A stretch of DNA of 64,000 nt from Leptolyngbyaceae cyanobacterium RU_5_1 (GTDB taxonomy: Bacteria; Cyanobacteriota; Cyanobacteriia; Leptolyngbyales; Leptolyngbyaceae): NCBI GenBank assembly GCA_012034055.1, contig JAAUSG010000001.1, forward strand, positions 1 to 64,000, written 5' to 3'. Of the stretch, positions 27,213 through 36,793 are shown in pieces. A model generated the notes under the pieces. That model had not been told where the DNA came from and ran no database searches. It worked only from the letters and a program-made list of their open reading frames with translations. Numbering within the stretch: the first letter of the stretch is position 1; each line of letters begins with the position of its first letter. The position numbers were made by a program, and so were the translations under genes.

Positions 27213-28055
27213 ATGAAGTCTTTGATTCGCTGGAGTGCCACCGTTGGTTTAGTGGGAATCACCCTGCTGGGTTCAATGTGGATTGGCACCACGCAAGTGC
27301 TTGCTCTCCCCCAAGAGCAAATTGTTCAAAAGTTGCGATCGGTACCTGTTTTTACCATTACCGATGGACGCGGTTCTCTGCTAGTGCTTGCGCCTCCTAA
27401 TGGACAAAAAGGTGGTCCGATTGCAGGAATATTCATCAGCCAGAAAGACGCTCAAGCATTTCTTGACAGGGAAAAAACCAGAAATCCGCAACTGAAGGAT
27501 GTTCAAGTATCACTGGTTTCCCTAGCACAGGTTTATGAATTCTATCAATCTAACAAAGGAAAACCGGATCAACTGTCATTTACCATCGTTCCATCCAAGC
27601 AGCAGTCTGATGCCGCAAATGCCCTGTTGAAACAGAACGGGAAACAAGCTCAACCATTCAATGGCACCCCCCTCTTTGTGATGGCAAGCCAAGACGGAGC
27701 TAAGGAGGGATTTTTGGTGGTGCAGCGAGGCAACCAGGCAGCCGTTCCGATGTTTTTTAACAAAGAAGAATTGCAGGCATTCATGGATCAGTTGAAGAAA
27801 CAGCAGTCTGATCAGTTTAAGAATGTGAAAATTCAGGTTTTTAGTCTAGAAGGTCTGATTGCAGAGATGCAGCGGAAACCAGATAAGGATACAGCCGGTA
27901 ATGATGAATTCCTGAGCAAAGTTCAACTGGTTCCTTCCAGGGAGTCATTGGAGTATGTTCGCTCCGTGACAGGTAAGCAGCAAAATCAGGGTCGTCCCCA
28001 GATTGCACCTGCTAATAAGCCAGCAACACCTGTTAAACCAGCTCCTAAACAGTAA
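27213..28055 (+). CDS. Tic22-family periplasmic protein
   Basis: A protein of 280 residues with signal peptide (SLIRWSATVGLVGITLLGSM, cut near VLALP). The Tic22 pattern is a duplicated domain: EQIVQKLRSVPVFTITDGRG, APPNGQKGGPIAGIFISQKD, then a second half with GTPLFVMASQDGAKEGFLVV and FFNKEELQAFMDQLKKQQSD. Cyanobacterial Tic22 chaperones outer-membrane proteins, such as Omp85 substrates, through the periplasm. I start it at ATG 27213, with AGGAG 7 nt upstream; a GTG at 27198 is in frame but less likely. The C-terminal end is Pro/Lys-rich. Confidence 0.88.
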   Translation: MKSLIRWSATVGLVGITLLGSMWIGTTQVLALPQEQIVQKLRSVPVFTITDGRGSLLVLAPPNGQKGGPIAGIFISQKDAQAFLDREKTRNPQLKDVQVSLVSLAQVYEFYQSNKGKPDQLSFTIVPSKQQSDAANALLKQNGKQAQPFNGTPLFVMASQDGAKEGFLVVQRGNQAAVPMFFNKEELQAFMDQLKKQQSDQFKNVKIQVFSLEGLIAEMQRKPDKDTAGNDEFLSKVQLVPSRESLEYVRSVTGKQQNQGRPQIAPANKPATPVKPAPKQ

Positions 28056-28100
28056 CCTGATCAGGACTAAGGCGATTTCTGAGAGAAAACATCCCGTTGG

Positions 28101-28165
28101 GTAGGGGCAGGTTTTGCCAGAATCTCTGCATCAAGCCGATAGCTTTAATGCCAAACCTGCCCTAC
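28101..28165. repeat. Dispersed hairpin, GTAGGGGCAGGTTT arms
   Basis: The arms GTAGGGGCAGGTTTTGCC and AAACCTGCCCTAC pair except for one missing C. It follows tic22 and is the same family as 2585-2649. Confidence 0.7.
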
Positions 28166-28227
28166 AGGCATTTTGTTTGCTAGAAATTACCTGAGGGAAT
28201 TCCGGTTGAGAGGGGCGGTTATTTGTT

Positions 28228-29223
28228 ATGTCTCTCACACCGCATCCAAAATCTGATTCAGAGCGGCTCTTGTCTTCGCATCGAAGGCAAGAGCTTGGTG
28301 TTTCTGGGCTGGAGTTGTGGCAGTGGTGGCAGGAGGCACGTCAGCAGGCGATCGCAGCTGCCATCCCTGCAGCCGAAGTGGACTGGCTGCTGCAGGAACT
28401 GGCAGGACTGGAACGATTGGAGCTGCGACTGGAGTCATTCAAAGCCCGAACTGACATTTCACTCAAGCTGCCATTGGATGACTTGACCCGACTCTGGCAA
28501 CAGCGGATTCAGGAGCGCATACCGGTGCAATACCTGACCGGAACAGCTCCCTGGCGAGAGTTTTCGTTGCAGGTATCGCCTGCTGTTTTGATTCCACGAC
28601 CAGAGACGGAGATAGTGATTGATTTGGCGGTCAAGATGGGGAGTTGGGGAAATAATTCAAAATTCAAAATTCAAAATTCAAAATTCATCCCGCCTCACCC
28701 CTCATCCCTCCACTGGGCCGACTTAGGAACTGGCAGCGGCGCGATCGCGCTTGGGCTGGCTGTTGCATTCCCGGAGGCGACGATTCATGCGGTGGATTGT
28801 AGTGCGGCGGCGTTGGCGATCGCGAAGGCAAACGCTGCAGCATACAATCTGACTGACCGAATCCACTTCTATCAAGGCTCCTGGTTAGAACCGCTCCAGC
28901 ATTTGAAGGGAAAACTGAGCGGTATCGTATCCAATCCACCTTACATTCCCAGTGCAATGGTGCCAGAACTGCAACCGGAAGTTGCCCAGCATGAACCGCA
29001 TCTGGCCCTGGACGGAGGGCTGGATGGCTTGGACTGGATTCGCCAGTTGGTTGCTGAGGCTCCTGACTATCTGCGATCGCAGGGGATCTGGTTAGTTGAA
29101 ATGATGGCGGGACAGGCGAAAACTGTGACTGATATGCTTCGGCAACAAGGCAGCTATCACGATATTCAGATTCATCCTGATTTAGCGGGGATTGAACGAT
29201 TTGCGATCGCGTACAGGAATTAA
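28228..29223 (+). CDS. prmC: Release factor glutamine methyltransferase with repeat insertion
   Basis: A 331-residue enzyme that methylates the GGQ glutamine of RF1/RF2. The N-terminal helical domain is followed by RIQERIPVQYLTGTAPWREF and LIPRPETE. The SAM motif ADLGTGSGAIALGLAVAFPE and catalytic NPPY in IVSNPPYIPSAMVPELQPEV are intact. Between VIDLAV and ADLGTGSG lies an inserted GNNSKFKIQNSKFIPPHP, encoded by AATTCAAA heptamer units (28654-28687). The frame is preserved. The insertion is in the loop just before the SAM pocket, so the enzyme may tolerate it. ATG 28228 has no strong ribosome binding site. Confidence 0.93.
   Translation: MSLTPHPKSDSERLLSSHRRQELGVSGLELWQWWQEARQQAIAAAIPAAEVDWLLQELAGLERLELRLESFKARTDISLKLPLDDLTRLWQQRIQERIPVQYLTGTAPWREFSLQVSPAVLIPRPETEIVIDLAVKMGSWGNNSKFKIQNSKFIPPHPSSLHWADLGTGSGAIALGLAVAFPEATIHAVDCSAAALAIAKANAAAYNLTDRIHFYQGSWLEPLQHLKGKLSGIVSNPPYIPSAMVPELQPEVAQHEPHLALDGGLDGLDWIRQLVAEAPDYLRSQGIWLVEMMAGQAKTVTDMLRQQGSYHDIQIHPDLAGIERFAIAYRN
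28654..28687. repeat. AAAATTC heptamer array inside prmC
   Basis: Four to five AAAATTC units are read in frame as SKFKIQNSKF. Arrays of the same kind lie in the CHAT gene (30561-30595) and mutS2 (47120-47160). Confidence 0.9.
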
Positions 29224-29273
29224 AAATTAAAAATTAAAAGTTAAAAATGGCTGCTTGTAGGGTTTCCCAATTT

Positions 29274-31919
29274 TTAATTTTTAATTTCTAATTTTGCATT
29301 GCCCTCCGCTTCACCAATCAGGGTAAATGCAGCCCAGTCAAGCGGTCGGGGATGGCTCTTCATCGTTTCCAGCATTGCCTGCCGCAACGCTCTGGCTTTG
29401 TCGGGGTGCTGCTGCAAATTCTGGTAGAACGACACCATCAGATGTGACGTTGAAACATCTGATACTGCCCACAGCGACACAACAATACTGGGGACTCCGG
29501 CTGAAATAAAGGCACGGGATAAGCCAATTACTCCATCACCGGTAATTCGTCCCCGGCCCGTATCACAGGCGCTTAACACCACTAACTCTGCATTCAGGCG
29601 CAAACCAAGAATTTCGTCTGAGGTGAGTAAGCCATCTCGTGTAGGCGGAGCAGGGGCCAGCGCGATCGCCCCCGGTACTCCGGTCTCTCCCATGTCCTGT
29701 CCATACTCCAGTAACCCGTGGGTTGCCAGGTGGATCAGTTTGGCTTGCGGCAACTGCTGCACCACGCGGCGCTCTGTTGCTTGATGTCCGACCAGGGCCG
29801 TTGTCTTCAGCAAGCTGGCAATTTGGTTGGCTTCTTTTTCGGCTTGGGGCAGTGGACTCAGGGGTTCAGAGTTCACCTTGGGCATGGTGGGGTTGCCGAC
29901 GATCAGGGTAGGGAGTGGGGAGCGATCTCGCTTCTCACTGCCGCTTGCCGCTTGCCTCTCACCCCTTGATTGTCTTGTTAACTCCAATACCTGAATGGCT
30001 GGAGCGGTGAGTGGGGTGTGTTGCTCTACCAGGTAAGTGCCATTGATATCCTGCAGGGCAGGGAAGGGAACCAGAAACAGGGATTCTTGTGGAATGAACA
30101 CGATCCGGGCATTGGGGTGCTTGGGGAGCAGGTCAGCGATCGGTTCAATCAGCAGTTGGTGCAAGCGATGCAGGGCTGGATTTTTCTTGCGGCGTTGAGA
30201 GGTTAGTGTACCAGATGCTTGAGAGGCTAGTGATGCTGGGGATTGGCTGGTTGCTGCATTGGTTGAGGACGCTTGTGCCACGAACGCGCAGTCTGTGGCG
30301 GGAACGAGACATCCACGACTGACTGCGACCAATTTGGCAAGCGTGAGCTGTTGCTGCCAGAGCGGTTTTAGATCGATGCGGCGAAACGAAACAGTGCCGC
30401 TTGGTGACACAACCCAGATGAACAGCTCCGCTTCTCGTGCCCGCTGCTTGCCACGGAACTTGAAGTCATCATCTGGCACGATCGCGTATTCCACCAGCGT
30501 GGCATTCTGTTGCCGAGCAACCTGTTTGATGTCGGCAATGGTGATGGGAGTGACAGTAGGGAATTTTGAATTTTGAATTTTGAATTTTGAATTCTGCCCC
30601 TGCTGCCTTCTCGCCAATAATTCCACAAACGCCCGCGCTCGTCCCCACTCGGTTGCTTCCAGGGCAGCTTCGGGCTGGTTGGCGGCGACTAACACTTGCT
30701 GTAGCAGGTTGTAGGTGTGCAGTTGGGTATCAAAGATAGACACGCGATAGTTGTCGCTGAGTCCGGGGCGCAGGGTGTCCAGGAGTTGAATGGCTTCTCG
30801 CAGGGTTGCTTCGGCGTCTGCTAGCTTGCCTGCATTAAACAGCGTGTGTCCGAGGTTATTGAGCGCTTTGCCCTGAGCTTCGGGGTCATTGAGCGATCGC
30901 GCCATCAGCAAGCCTTGCTGATGATACTCGATGGCTTTGGGGTAATCCTGCAAATCCTCGTAGGCTAGACCTAAGCTGCTCAACGCCTCACTTTCTCGCT
31001 GCCGATAGTGGATTTGTCGCGCGATCGCCAAGCTTTTCTGATAGTAGTCAATTGCAACATCGCGTTGATTGCACATGTGGTACACCGACCCCAGGTTGAT
31101 CAACGTACTAGCCTGTCCCTCCAAATCTTTGATAGAGCGGCTAATCTCCAAGCTCTGCTCGAAATTGACAATTGCCTCCTTGTCCTTGCCCAGGTTGGCG
31201 TAGATTGCGCCCAAATTCCCCAACGCCCGACCCTCGCCAACGCGATCGCTCATCTGTTCAGCAATCTTCAAGCTCTGTTGATAGGCAATCGTGGCGTTGT
31301 CGTAGTCCCCAACAGCTTCAAAGGCGTTGCCCAGGTTGACCAGAACCTGCCCCAACTCCTGACGATTGCCGATCGCCCGCATCAGTCTTCCGGCTTGTTT
31401 ATGCGACGCGATTGCCTGGCTGTAGTTGCCTGATTCTTTGTATGCAATCCCTAAATTGCTTAAGGCCCGTGCTTCTACACGATCATCCAGCCATTCAGCA
31501 AGGGGTAACAAGGCTTCGAGGATCGCGATCGCGTCTCGGTACTGTTCCAGACCAATATGCGCTGCTCCCAGACTGGCTAATACCAATCCTTCCTGCTGCC
31601 GATCTTCGAGTTGTTGATACAGCCTCCGTGCCTGCTGCCAGGACTTGATTGCCGCTTCAAGCTGTCCTGCCTGGTAGTGTTGATTGCCCTGTTGCAGGAG
31701 CTGGTTGGCTGTTGCTGCAGGATTAGGGAGAGTAGAGGGGGGTAGAGGAGATGGGGAAGGTGAGGGAGATGGGGGAGTAGAGACGCGATTAATCGCGTCT
31801 CTACGAGAGGCATAGGGGGTGGAGGCAGCAGGAGATGGTGGGATGAGTAGCAGCGTAGCGATCGCCATCCACCAAACCCACTTCCAACCCATCTCCCCCA
31901 TCTCCCCCATCCTCCCCAC
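29274..31919 (-). CDS. TPR-CHAT protein (caspase-like peptidase domain)
   Basis: An 881-residue exported protein. The N-terminus has a hydrophobic signal segment (WWMAIATLLLIPPSPAAS) and a Pro/Ser-rich stretch with [10 protein letters not shown] encoded by a palindromic repeat. About eight TPRs follow (for example GKALNNLGHTLFNAGKLADA). The C-terminal 330 residues form a CHAT domain with the catalytic dyad in KLIHLATHGLLEYG (His) and LVVLSACDTGRGRITGDG (Cys), then GVPSIVVSLWAVSD. CHAT proteases include separase-like and gasdermin-linked enzymes; the cyanobacterial TPR forms are mostly uncharacterised. A heptamer repeat reading NSKFKIQNSKF lies between TPR and CHAT. It is upstream of Uma2 on the same strand. 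Confidence 0.9.
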   Translation of the reverse strand: MGRMGEMGEMGWKWVWWMAIATLLLIPPSPAASTPYASRRDAINRVSTPPSPSPSPSPLPPSTLPNPAATANQLLQQGNQHYQAGQLEAAIKSWQQARRLYQQLEDRQQEGLVLASLGAAHIGLEQYRDAIAILEALLPLAEWLDDRVEARALSNLGIAYKESGNYSQAIASHKQAGRLMRAIGNRQELGQVLVNLGNAFEAVGDYDNATIAYQQSLKIAEQMSDRVGEGRALGNLGAIYANLGKDKEAIVNFEQSLEISRSIKDLEGQASTLINLGSVYHMCNQRDVAIDYYQKSLAIARQIHYRQRESEALSSLGLAYEDLQDYPKAIEYHQQGLLMARSLNDPEAQGKALNNLGHTLFNAGKLADAEATLREAIQLLDTLRPGLSDNYRVSIFDTQLHTYNLLQQVLVAANQPEAALEATEWGRARAFVELLARRQQGQNSKFKIQNSKFPTVTPITIADIKQVARQQNATLVEYAIVPDDDFKFRGKQRAREAELFIWVVSPSGTVSFRRIDLKPLWQQQLTLAKLVAVSRGCLVPATDCAFVAQASSTNAATSQSPASLASQASGTLTSQRRKKNPALHRLHQLLIEPIADLLPKHPNARIVFIPQESLFLVPFPALQDINGTYLVEQHTPLTAPAIQVLELTRQSRGERQAASGSEKRDRSPLPTLIVGNPTMPKVNSEPLSPLPQAEKEANQIASLLKTTALVGHQATERRVVQQLPQAKLIHLATHGLLEYGQDMGETGVPGAIALAPAPPTRDGLLTSDEILGLRLNAELVVLSACDTGRGRITGDGVIGLSRAFISAGVPSIVVSLWAVSDVSTSHLMVSFYQNLQQHPDKARALRQAMLETMKSHPRPLDWAAFTLIGEAEGNAKLEIKN
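30561..30595. repeat. GAATTTT heptamer array inside the CHAT gene
   Basis: About four GAATTTT/AAAATTC units read as SKFKIQNSKF on the gene strand, in the linker between the TPR and CHAT domains. Confidence 0.9.
31777..31804. repeat. 28-bp palindromic element inside the CHAT gene
   Basis: GTAGAGACGCGATT and its mirror AATCGCGTCTCTAC form a perfect 28-bp palindrome. It reads [10 protein letters not shown] in the linker behind the signal peptide and is flanked by GGGGGAGAT-type repeats. Confidence 0.9.
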
Positions 31920-31943
31920 TCTCTACCCTCCACTTTCTACCCT

Positions 31944-32681
31944 CTACTCCCCACTCCTCATCCCCTCAACTTCTTCCACCGATAGCCCCAGCGCTTCCGC
32001 AACCTGTTCCGCACTTAACCCCATACTCAGCAACCGAGGAGCTGCATCCCGTCGTGCTTGCTCTGCTTGCTGTCGTGCTCGTTCCGTTTCTGCATACGTT
32101 AACAACGGTTTGCCTGTTTGCGGATTGTAGAACCTCAGATCCCCATCAATGAGCCGCAACTCTAAACCCAACACCTCGCTGTAGAACGAAACAGTGCCAT
32201 CAGGTTGGTAGTTGGACAAGATAGGCTGATAAACACCATCAATCAGGCGAGAACCCTTCAGGGGTGGCTGTAAGTAGTCTCCCGTTGGGTCATACTGAAA
32301 ATACTCTAAAACTCCCAAATCGCGATATTTTCGGGGTTTCTCTGTCTCATCTTTCTCCTGGGTTGTCTTTGATGTCACTTCCAAAACAAAGCTGGGGACT
32401 TTGCCACCCTCTTCCCAGACCTTGTAGCTGCGGCGCTTCTTTTTCTCAACCCCAAACACGACAAACACATCAGGCGAGACAACGGCATCTGGAACACCCT
32501 GTTTGTAGTAGAGGAACAGATTGCCAGACACATACACATCGGGTCGGTGTTGGAAGTAAATGTTGAGCGCCTCAACACCATAAATCAAGTAATCGCGCGT
32601 CGGATCGCTTTCAGTCATGGGTTGCCCGTCGCCATCGGGGTAGATAATCTCAAAATCAAGCGGGGGGGTTGAGAGGTTCAT
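31944..32681 (-). CDS. Uma2-family (DUF820) putative endonuclease
   Basis: A 245-residue protein of the PD-(D/E)XK-like Uma2 family that is expanded in cyanobacteria. Family residues are DVFVVFGVEKKKRRSYKVWE (D as metal ligand) and FVLEVTSKTTQEKDETEKPR (E-V-x-S-K as the E-x-K core). The C-terminus is a charged helix (ETERARQQAEQARRDAAPRL) and a motif GLSAEQVAEALGLSVEEVEG. I start at ATG 32681 (MNLSTPPLDFE). The biological role of the family is unknown. It shares no length or sequence blocks with the remnant at 51.3-51.7 kb except the general fold. Confidence 0.82.
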   Translation of the reverse strand: MNLSTPPLDFEIIYPDGDGQPMTESDPTRDYLIYGVEALNIYFQHRPDVYVSGNLFLYYKQGVPDAVVSPDVFVVFGVEKKKRRSYKVWEEGGKVPSFVLEVTSKTTQEKDETEKPRKYRDLGVLEYFQYDPTGDYLQPPLKGSRLIDGVYQPILSNYQPDGTVSFYSEVLGLELRLIDGDLRFYNPQTGKPLLTYAETERARQQAEQARRDAAPRLLSMGLSAEQVAEALGLSVEEVEGMRSGE

Positions 32682-32766
32682 GCTGGCATCTCTCGATTCA
32701 ATTGAGGCTTGGCTCAACGATAGCATTTCATGCTAACGATTTTGGATTATAGATCGTACCTGTGTA

Positions 32767-35700
32767 CTAGTACTGTATTGGCGCAATCCGTTCGGGTGCA
32801 GAAATGCTCTTTTGCATCAGCTCCTTGTTTTGATTTGGGCTGGGAGGCTCATCTAGAATTTTGAGAATTTGTTCATCGTCTTGAGTGGTCGGGGTGCAGG
32901 GATTATGGGTTGGTGTGCTGGAAGCGACTCGATTTGAGCGATCGCCCTCGTCAGACAATTGAGGTTTAACAGCGATCGTGGTTGAGCGATCGCAGGCAGA
33001 CTCTAAATTCTGGTTTTGGAACTGCCGCTGAATCGTTTGTCCATCTGCTAGTGGATTGCCAGGATTCGTGCTACCAGAACTAGATCCAGGATTTGGGTCG
33101 GGATTGGGATTCGGGTTTGGGTTGGGGTTGGGATTGATGATGGGTTGGAAGGCGATTCCCTCAAAGGACCCTCCAACACTTGCATTGGTTACGCTCGCTT
33201 TGGTTGCGATCGCTCCGGCTGTTCCACTCACATCCGCTGGAAACTGCTCAGAGCCAAATGTCAGCGCTGAGAAAGTCCGATAGCGTAGAGCCGGTCCGGT
33301 GTAAGCAGATCCTGCCGTATCCTGAGTCAGCAACACATTATAGTTTGGTGTAATTTGAAACGTCGGCAACGGAGTTGGTACACCACCCACCACAAATTGC
33401 GTGTCACCGGTGCCGGTGATCGTCACAAACTGACTGGCAAGACTGTCACCGGATTGAGTCGTGTCAACTGAACGTCCTCCGTGTTGAATCCTTACCCTTG
33501 GTAGTCGATCGCTTCGTCGAGCAAGAATGCTAATTGGAATATCTTGAGATCGAACATCGACTACCACCGTTCGTTCACCTGTGGCACTGACTGACACAAT
33601 CGGTGCAGTAAAGCTGGGAGGCTGATTACCCGCTGGAATGATTTTACCATTCGCATCCAGAACCCCCTGCAATTTCAGAAATTGAATCAGATCTTCATTG
33701 CCAGGGGTGTCAATATTCACTCGTCTGATTACTAACGTGAGCAGCGGGTTGGGAGACAGCACCCCGGTTGCCTGAAATAGCCCAGGCGTGGTCACACTAA
33801 TCTCTGTGACTGAGGCTTGTCCAGTCGCAACAGCATCGATCGTTCTGACAACAATATCTCCAGCACTTGAAGTTAACCGCACCGAGTTGAGTGCCCGCAG
33901 GTTGCCGACTCGAATAGTGCCACCACTGGTCAAGTCCAGTCCTGTGACGTTGCCCAAGCTATCTGTAGAAAATCGAGCCGTCACATCCCCAGCCGTAATG
34001 TCACCATTGGCAGACATAACAACGCTTCCACCCGGTGGCGGAACTGGATTGCCTGGGAAAAAGTCTCCAAATCTACCCGCAATAATGGATCCTGAAACCG
34101 TGATGGAACCGCCGCTGCTGATATTGATATTTCCGCCTGGTGTAAACTCTGATGTATCCGGAGTTGCTGTGGTAATGCTTTGAGTAGTCACATTCCCGGC
34201 TGCTGACAAGATGACGGTTAAGGGTGCTCCTACTGTGGTGATGTTGCCCTGCACATCAATGCGCCCTGGTGTTGTTGCTCCAGTGGGATTCGTGAATTCT
34301 CCAGAGGGTACGGTGATTGGCACATTATTGGGGTTATCTAGGGCGGTTAGACCGGCCCGCAAAATCAGGGTGTGTCCTCCCCGGAGAAGGGCTTGATCGG
34401 CTGGGTTCGCATCGATCGCGCCCACGTCGGGCGCATTAATCGTAATTCCACCAGTAAAGGTGATACTGCCGATCGCCTCCACCTTCAACGAAGCACCCAC
34501 ATAGTCACCGGCAAAAAAGACATCCCCATCGGAGCTGATCACCGGATCATACAGACTGAAAAAAACTGCCGGACTGCCATTCAACGTGCGAATCAGGAAA
34601 TTCTCACGACTGCCAAAATGAGCATCTCCAGAAATAACCCCATCACTCATTAGAGAAAGACTGCCACCTGCTTGAAACGGTTTGCCCGTTTGCAGGTGAT
34701 TCAGCGCCAGGATATCAATACCTTGATTTCCCTGAATCGTCAAATCTCCTCCCGCCTGAACCAGAACCGGATTTTCAACGCTATCCCTCACCTGGACGGT
34801 GTTCTGTGCCAGCAGATTCAAATCTCCGGTGGTGTGCAATTGACTTTCCACCAACGTCAGATTGTTGCTAGCTGAAAGAGTTGCCGTTTGAGCCGTGACC
34901 AATTTTGCCACTACATCCCCATTTTCTATCTGCAATCCTGATCCAATTAGAGAGACACTGCCATTGCTATTGACGGTGACGCCAATTGCACTTGCCAAAT
35001 TGCCACCTGTTAGGAGTTTGGGGAGGGAGAGGGGCGTGATGGGTGAGGCGTTAAGAGTGGCTTTGTCAGCAATCGGTAAGTCCAGGCTGAGCAAGCTGCC
35101 TTGTTGAGTGACGCGAACTAGCTTGTCGCCCGGTATGGCTGCAACAGTAATGGTGCCTCCGTCTGCCGTGAGTGTTCCGGTGTTGATTACGGTGCCACCG
35201 AGTAGAGTAAGGCTTTGTCCCTGCCCGACTGTCAGGTTGCCTGCGTTAATAATGGTTCCCGGTTGCAGTGCCGTAAACGCAAAGCTGTTTGGCGTACCGA
35301 CCAGATTGGCGTAATCGTTTGTGCCAACAGCATTAAACCATCCCCCATTCCCCCTAGAGACGCGATTAATCGCGTCTCTACATCACCGAACCCAATCCCA
35401 TTCGCCGTCGTTGCCGTAAACGATCCGGGCACATTCAAACTGGCATTGGCACCGAAAATAATTCCGGCCGGATTCATCAGGTATAGATTGGCGTTGCTAC
35501 CTGTGACTTGAATCAGGCCATTGATCAGCGACGCTTCGCCACCCGTGACGCGACCCAAGATGTTTTGAATTGAGGGACTGGAGAGAAAGTTGGCGATTTG
35601 TCCAGTATCCAAACCAAACGTCTGGAAACTGTGGAACAGATTACTGCCTGCTTGGGTACCACCCGTGATATTGGTGGTGTTGCCACCCTGATTGAGGAGG

Positions 35701-35816
35701 GTCCCTGTGCCATCTGCTGTTGAGGTAATAGACTGTGCCTGAGCCAGCGCTGGCAGGGTACAGACCAACAAACTTGCCAAAATCGGCAGTTTACTGTGGC
35801 GATGGGTTGGGTTCAT
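32767..35816 (-). CDS. Two-partner-secretion haemagglutinin-like protein (TpsA), frameshifted
   Basis: The start [13 protein letters not shown] leads to a signal peptide ([18 protein letters not shown]) and the TPS domain: [60 protein letters not shown]. After GIGFG the frame is lost in a palindromic insertion reading VETRLIASL. One base missing in the C-run 35342-35346 restores [15 protein letters not shown] and the beta-helix continuing to 32767. The C-terminus has an Asn/Pro linker ([17 protein letters not shown]) and a conserved end, [11 protein letters not shown]. With the paralog at 38.7-40.8 kb it is a candidate TpsA adhesin; no TpsB is in the window. Confidence 0.82.
35354..35381. repeat. 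28-bp palindromic element inside the haemagglutinin gene
   Basis: A 28-bp copy, TAGAGACGCGATT plus its mirror, read on the gene strand as VETRLIASL, a different frame from the other insertions. It interrupts the GIGFG ... WFNAVG block conserved with the paralog at 38.7-40.8 kb. Confidence 0.85.
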
Positions 35817-35913
35817 GAGTGTTGGGAGTATACAGGTGATATGAAATCCAGTTAAACAATTTAAGGCTACGTAGGGGTGGGTTGTGCCTTGATTGAACTG
35901 TTCCATCAATGGA

Positions 35914-36035
35914 TTAAACCACGTTCAGCTCGGAATCTGTAGCTTTCAAGACTTATGCAAACCTCGGAGTTTTTAACCAGGAATCAAACATCATGACCAG
36001 CATGGCTGGAGTTGCTTAAGACTCCGAGGTTTTGG
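35914..36035. repeat. Half copy of the 75-bp element fused to a second hairpin
   Basis: The left half of the TTAAACC element (35914-35947) ends abruptly at AGCTTTC and is joined to a diverged copy of the CCTCGGAG hairpin element: ACCTCGGAGT (35961-35970) pairs with ACTCCGAGGT (36021-36030). The junction looks like one repeat inserted into, or recombined with, the other. Confidence 0.6.
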
Positions 36036-36040
36036 TCAAA

Positions 36041-36793
36041 ATGGCACTGGAAAACAGACGTAAACTCCACTCCAGGCTTAAACTGCTGGTAAGAATCAGC
36101 ATTGTGATCATTCTAATTATTGGAGCAAAGCAATTGGATTGGTATGCAGCCTTACAAAGCACCCTGCAGAGCGCACTGGTTTGGATCCAAGGGCTAGGAC
36201 CAGTTGGCGTCTTTGCTTATATCCTGATCTACACTCTGGCAACCGTTTTGTTCATCCCCGGCTCACTGCTGACGTTGGGAGGGGGTGCAATTTATGGCCC
36301 CTTTCTGGGATCTGGTTATGTCTTTGTAGCCGCCATGTTGGGGGCAACGATCGCCTTTCTGCTTGGACGCTATGCAGCGCGGGGATGGGTGAGTCAGCAA
36401 GTTGAGGGCAATGTCAAGTTCAGGGCGATCGATGAAGCGGTTGCCAGGGAAGGATTCAAAATTGTGCTTTTAACCCGACTCTCGCCAGTCTTTCCCTTCA
36501 ACCTGCTCAACTATGCCTTTGGAGTCACCAACGTTTCGCTACGGGATTACGTTCTAGGCTCGGTCGGGATACTTCCAGGGACTATCCTGTATGTGTATAT
36601 CGGATCCGTGATCGGCGATATTACGGCGTTAGCAGGTAGACGAGAACGAACCCTGGCGGAATGGATCCTCTATGTCATCGGTTTAATGATCACAGGGGCC
36701 GTCACGGTTTATATTACTCGCATTGCCAGGAACGCCCTCGATCGCAGCGTTGCTTCAGGAGTCGCTACCGATGTCTCAATCCCCGAAGACTGA
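36041..36793 (+). CDS. TVP38/TMEM64-family membrane protein (VTT domain)
   Basis: A 250-residue polytopic membrane protein with the VTT/SNARE-associated region: IYTLATVLFIPGSLLTLGGG, AIYGPFLGSGYVFVAAMLGA, TIAFLLGRYAARGWV, then VLLTRLSPVFPFNLLNYAFG and YVLGSVGILPGTILYVYIGS. VTT proteins such as DedA, YdjZ and TMEM64 are linked to phospholipid scrambling or metal and drug resistance. It overlaps the downstream oxidoreductase by 23 nt. Pairs of TVP38-like and mercuric-reductase-like genes recur in cyanobacteria, implying a shared but undefined task. ATG 36041 is preferred over a TTG 9 nt upstream. Confidence 0.88.
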   Translation: MALENRRKLHSRLKLLVRISIVIILIIGAKQLDWYAALQSTLQSALVWIQGLGPVGVFAYILIYTLATVLFIPGSLLTLGGGAIYGPFLGSGYVFVAAMLGATIAFLLGRYAARGWVSQQVEGNVKFRAIDEAVAREGFKIVLLTRLSPVFPFNLLNYAFGVTNVSLRDYVLGSVGILPGTILYVYIGSVIGDITALAGRRERTLAEWILYVIGLMITGAVTVYITRIARNALDRSVASGVATDVSIPED

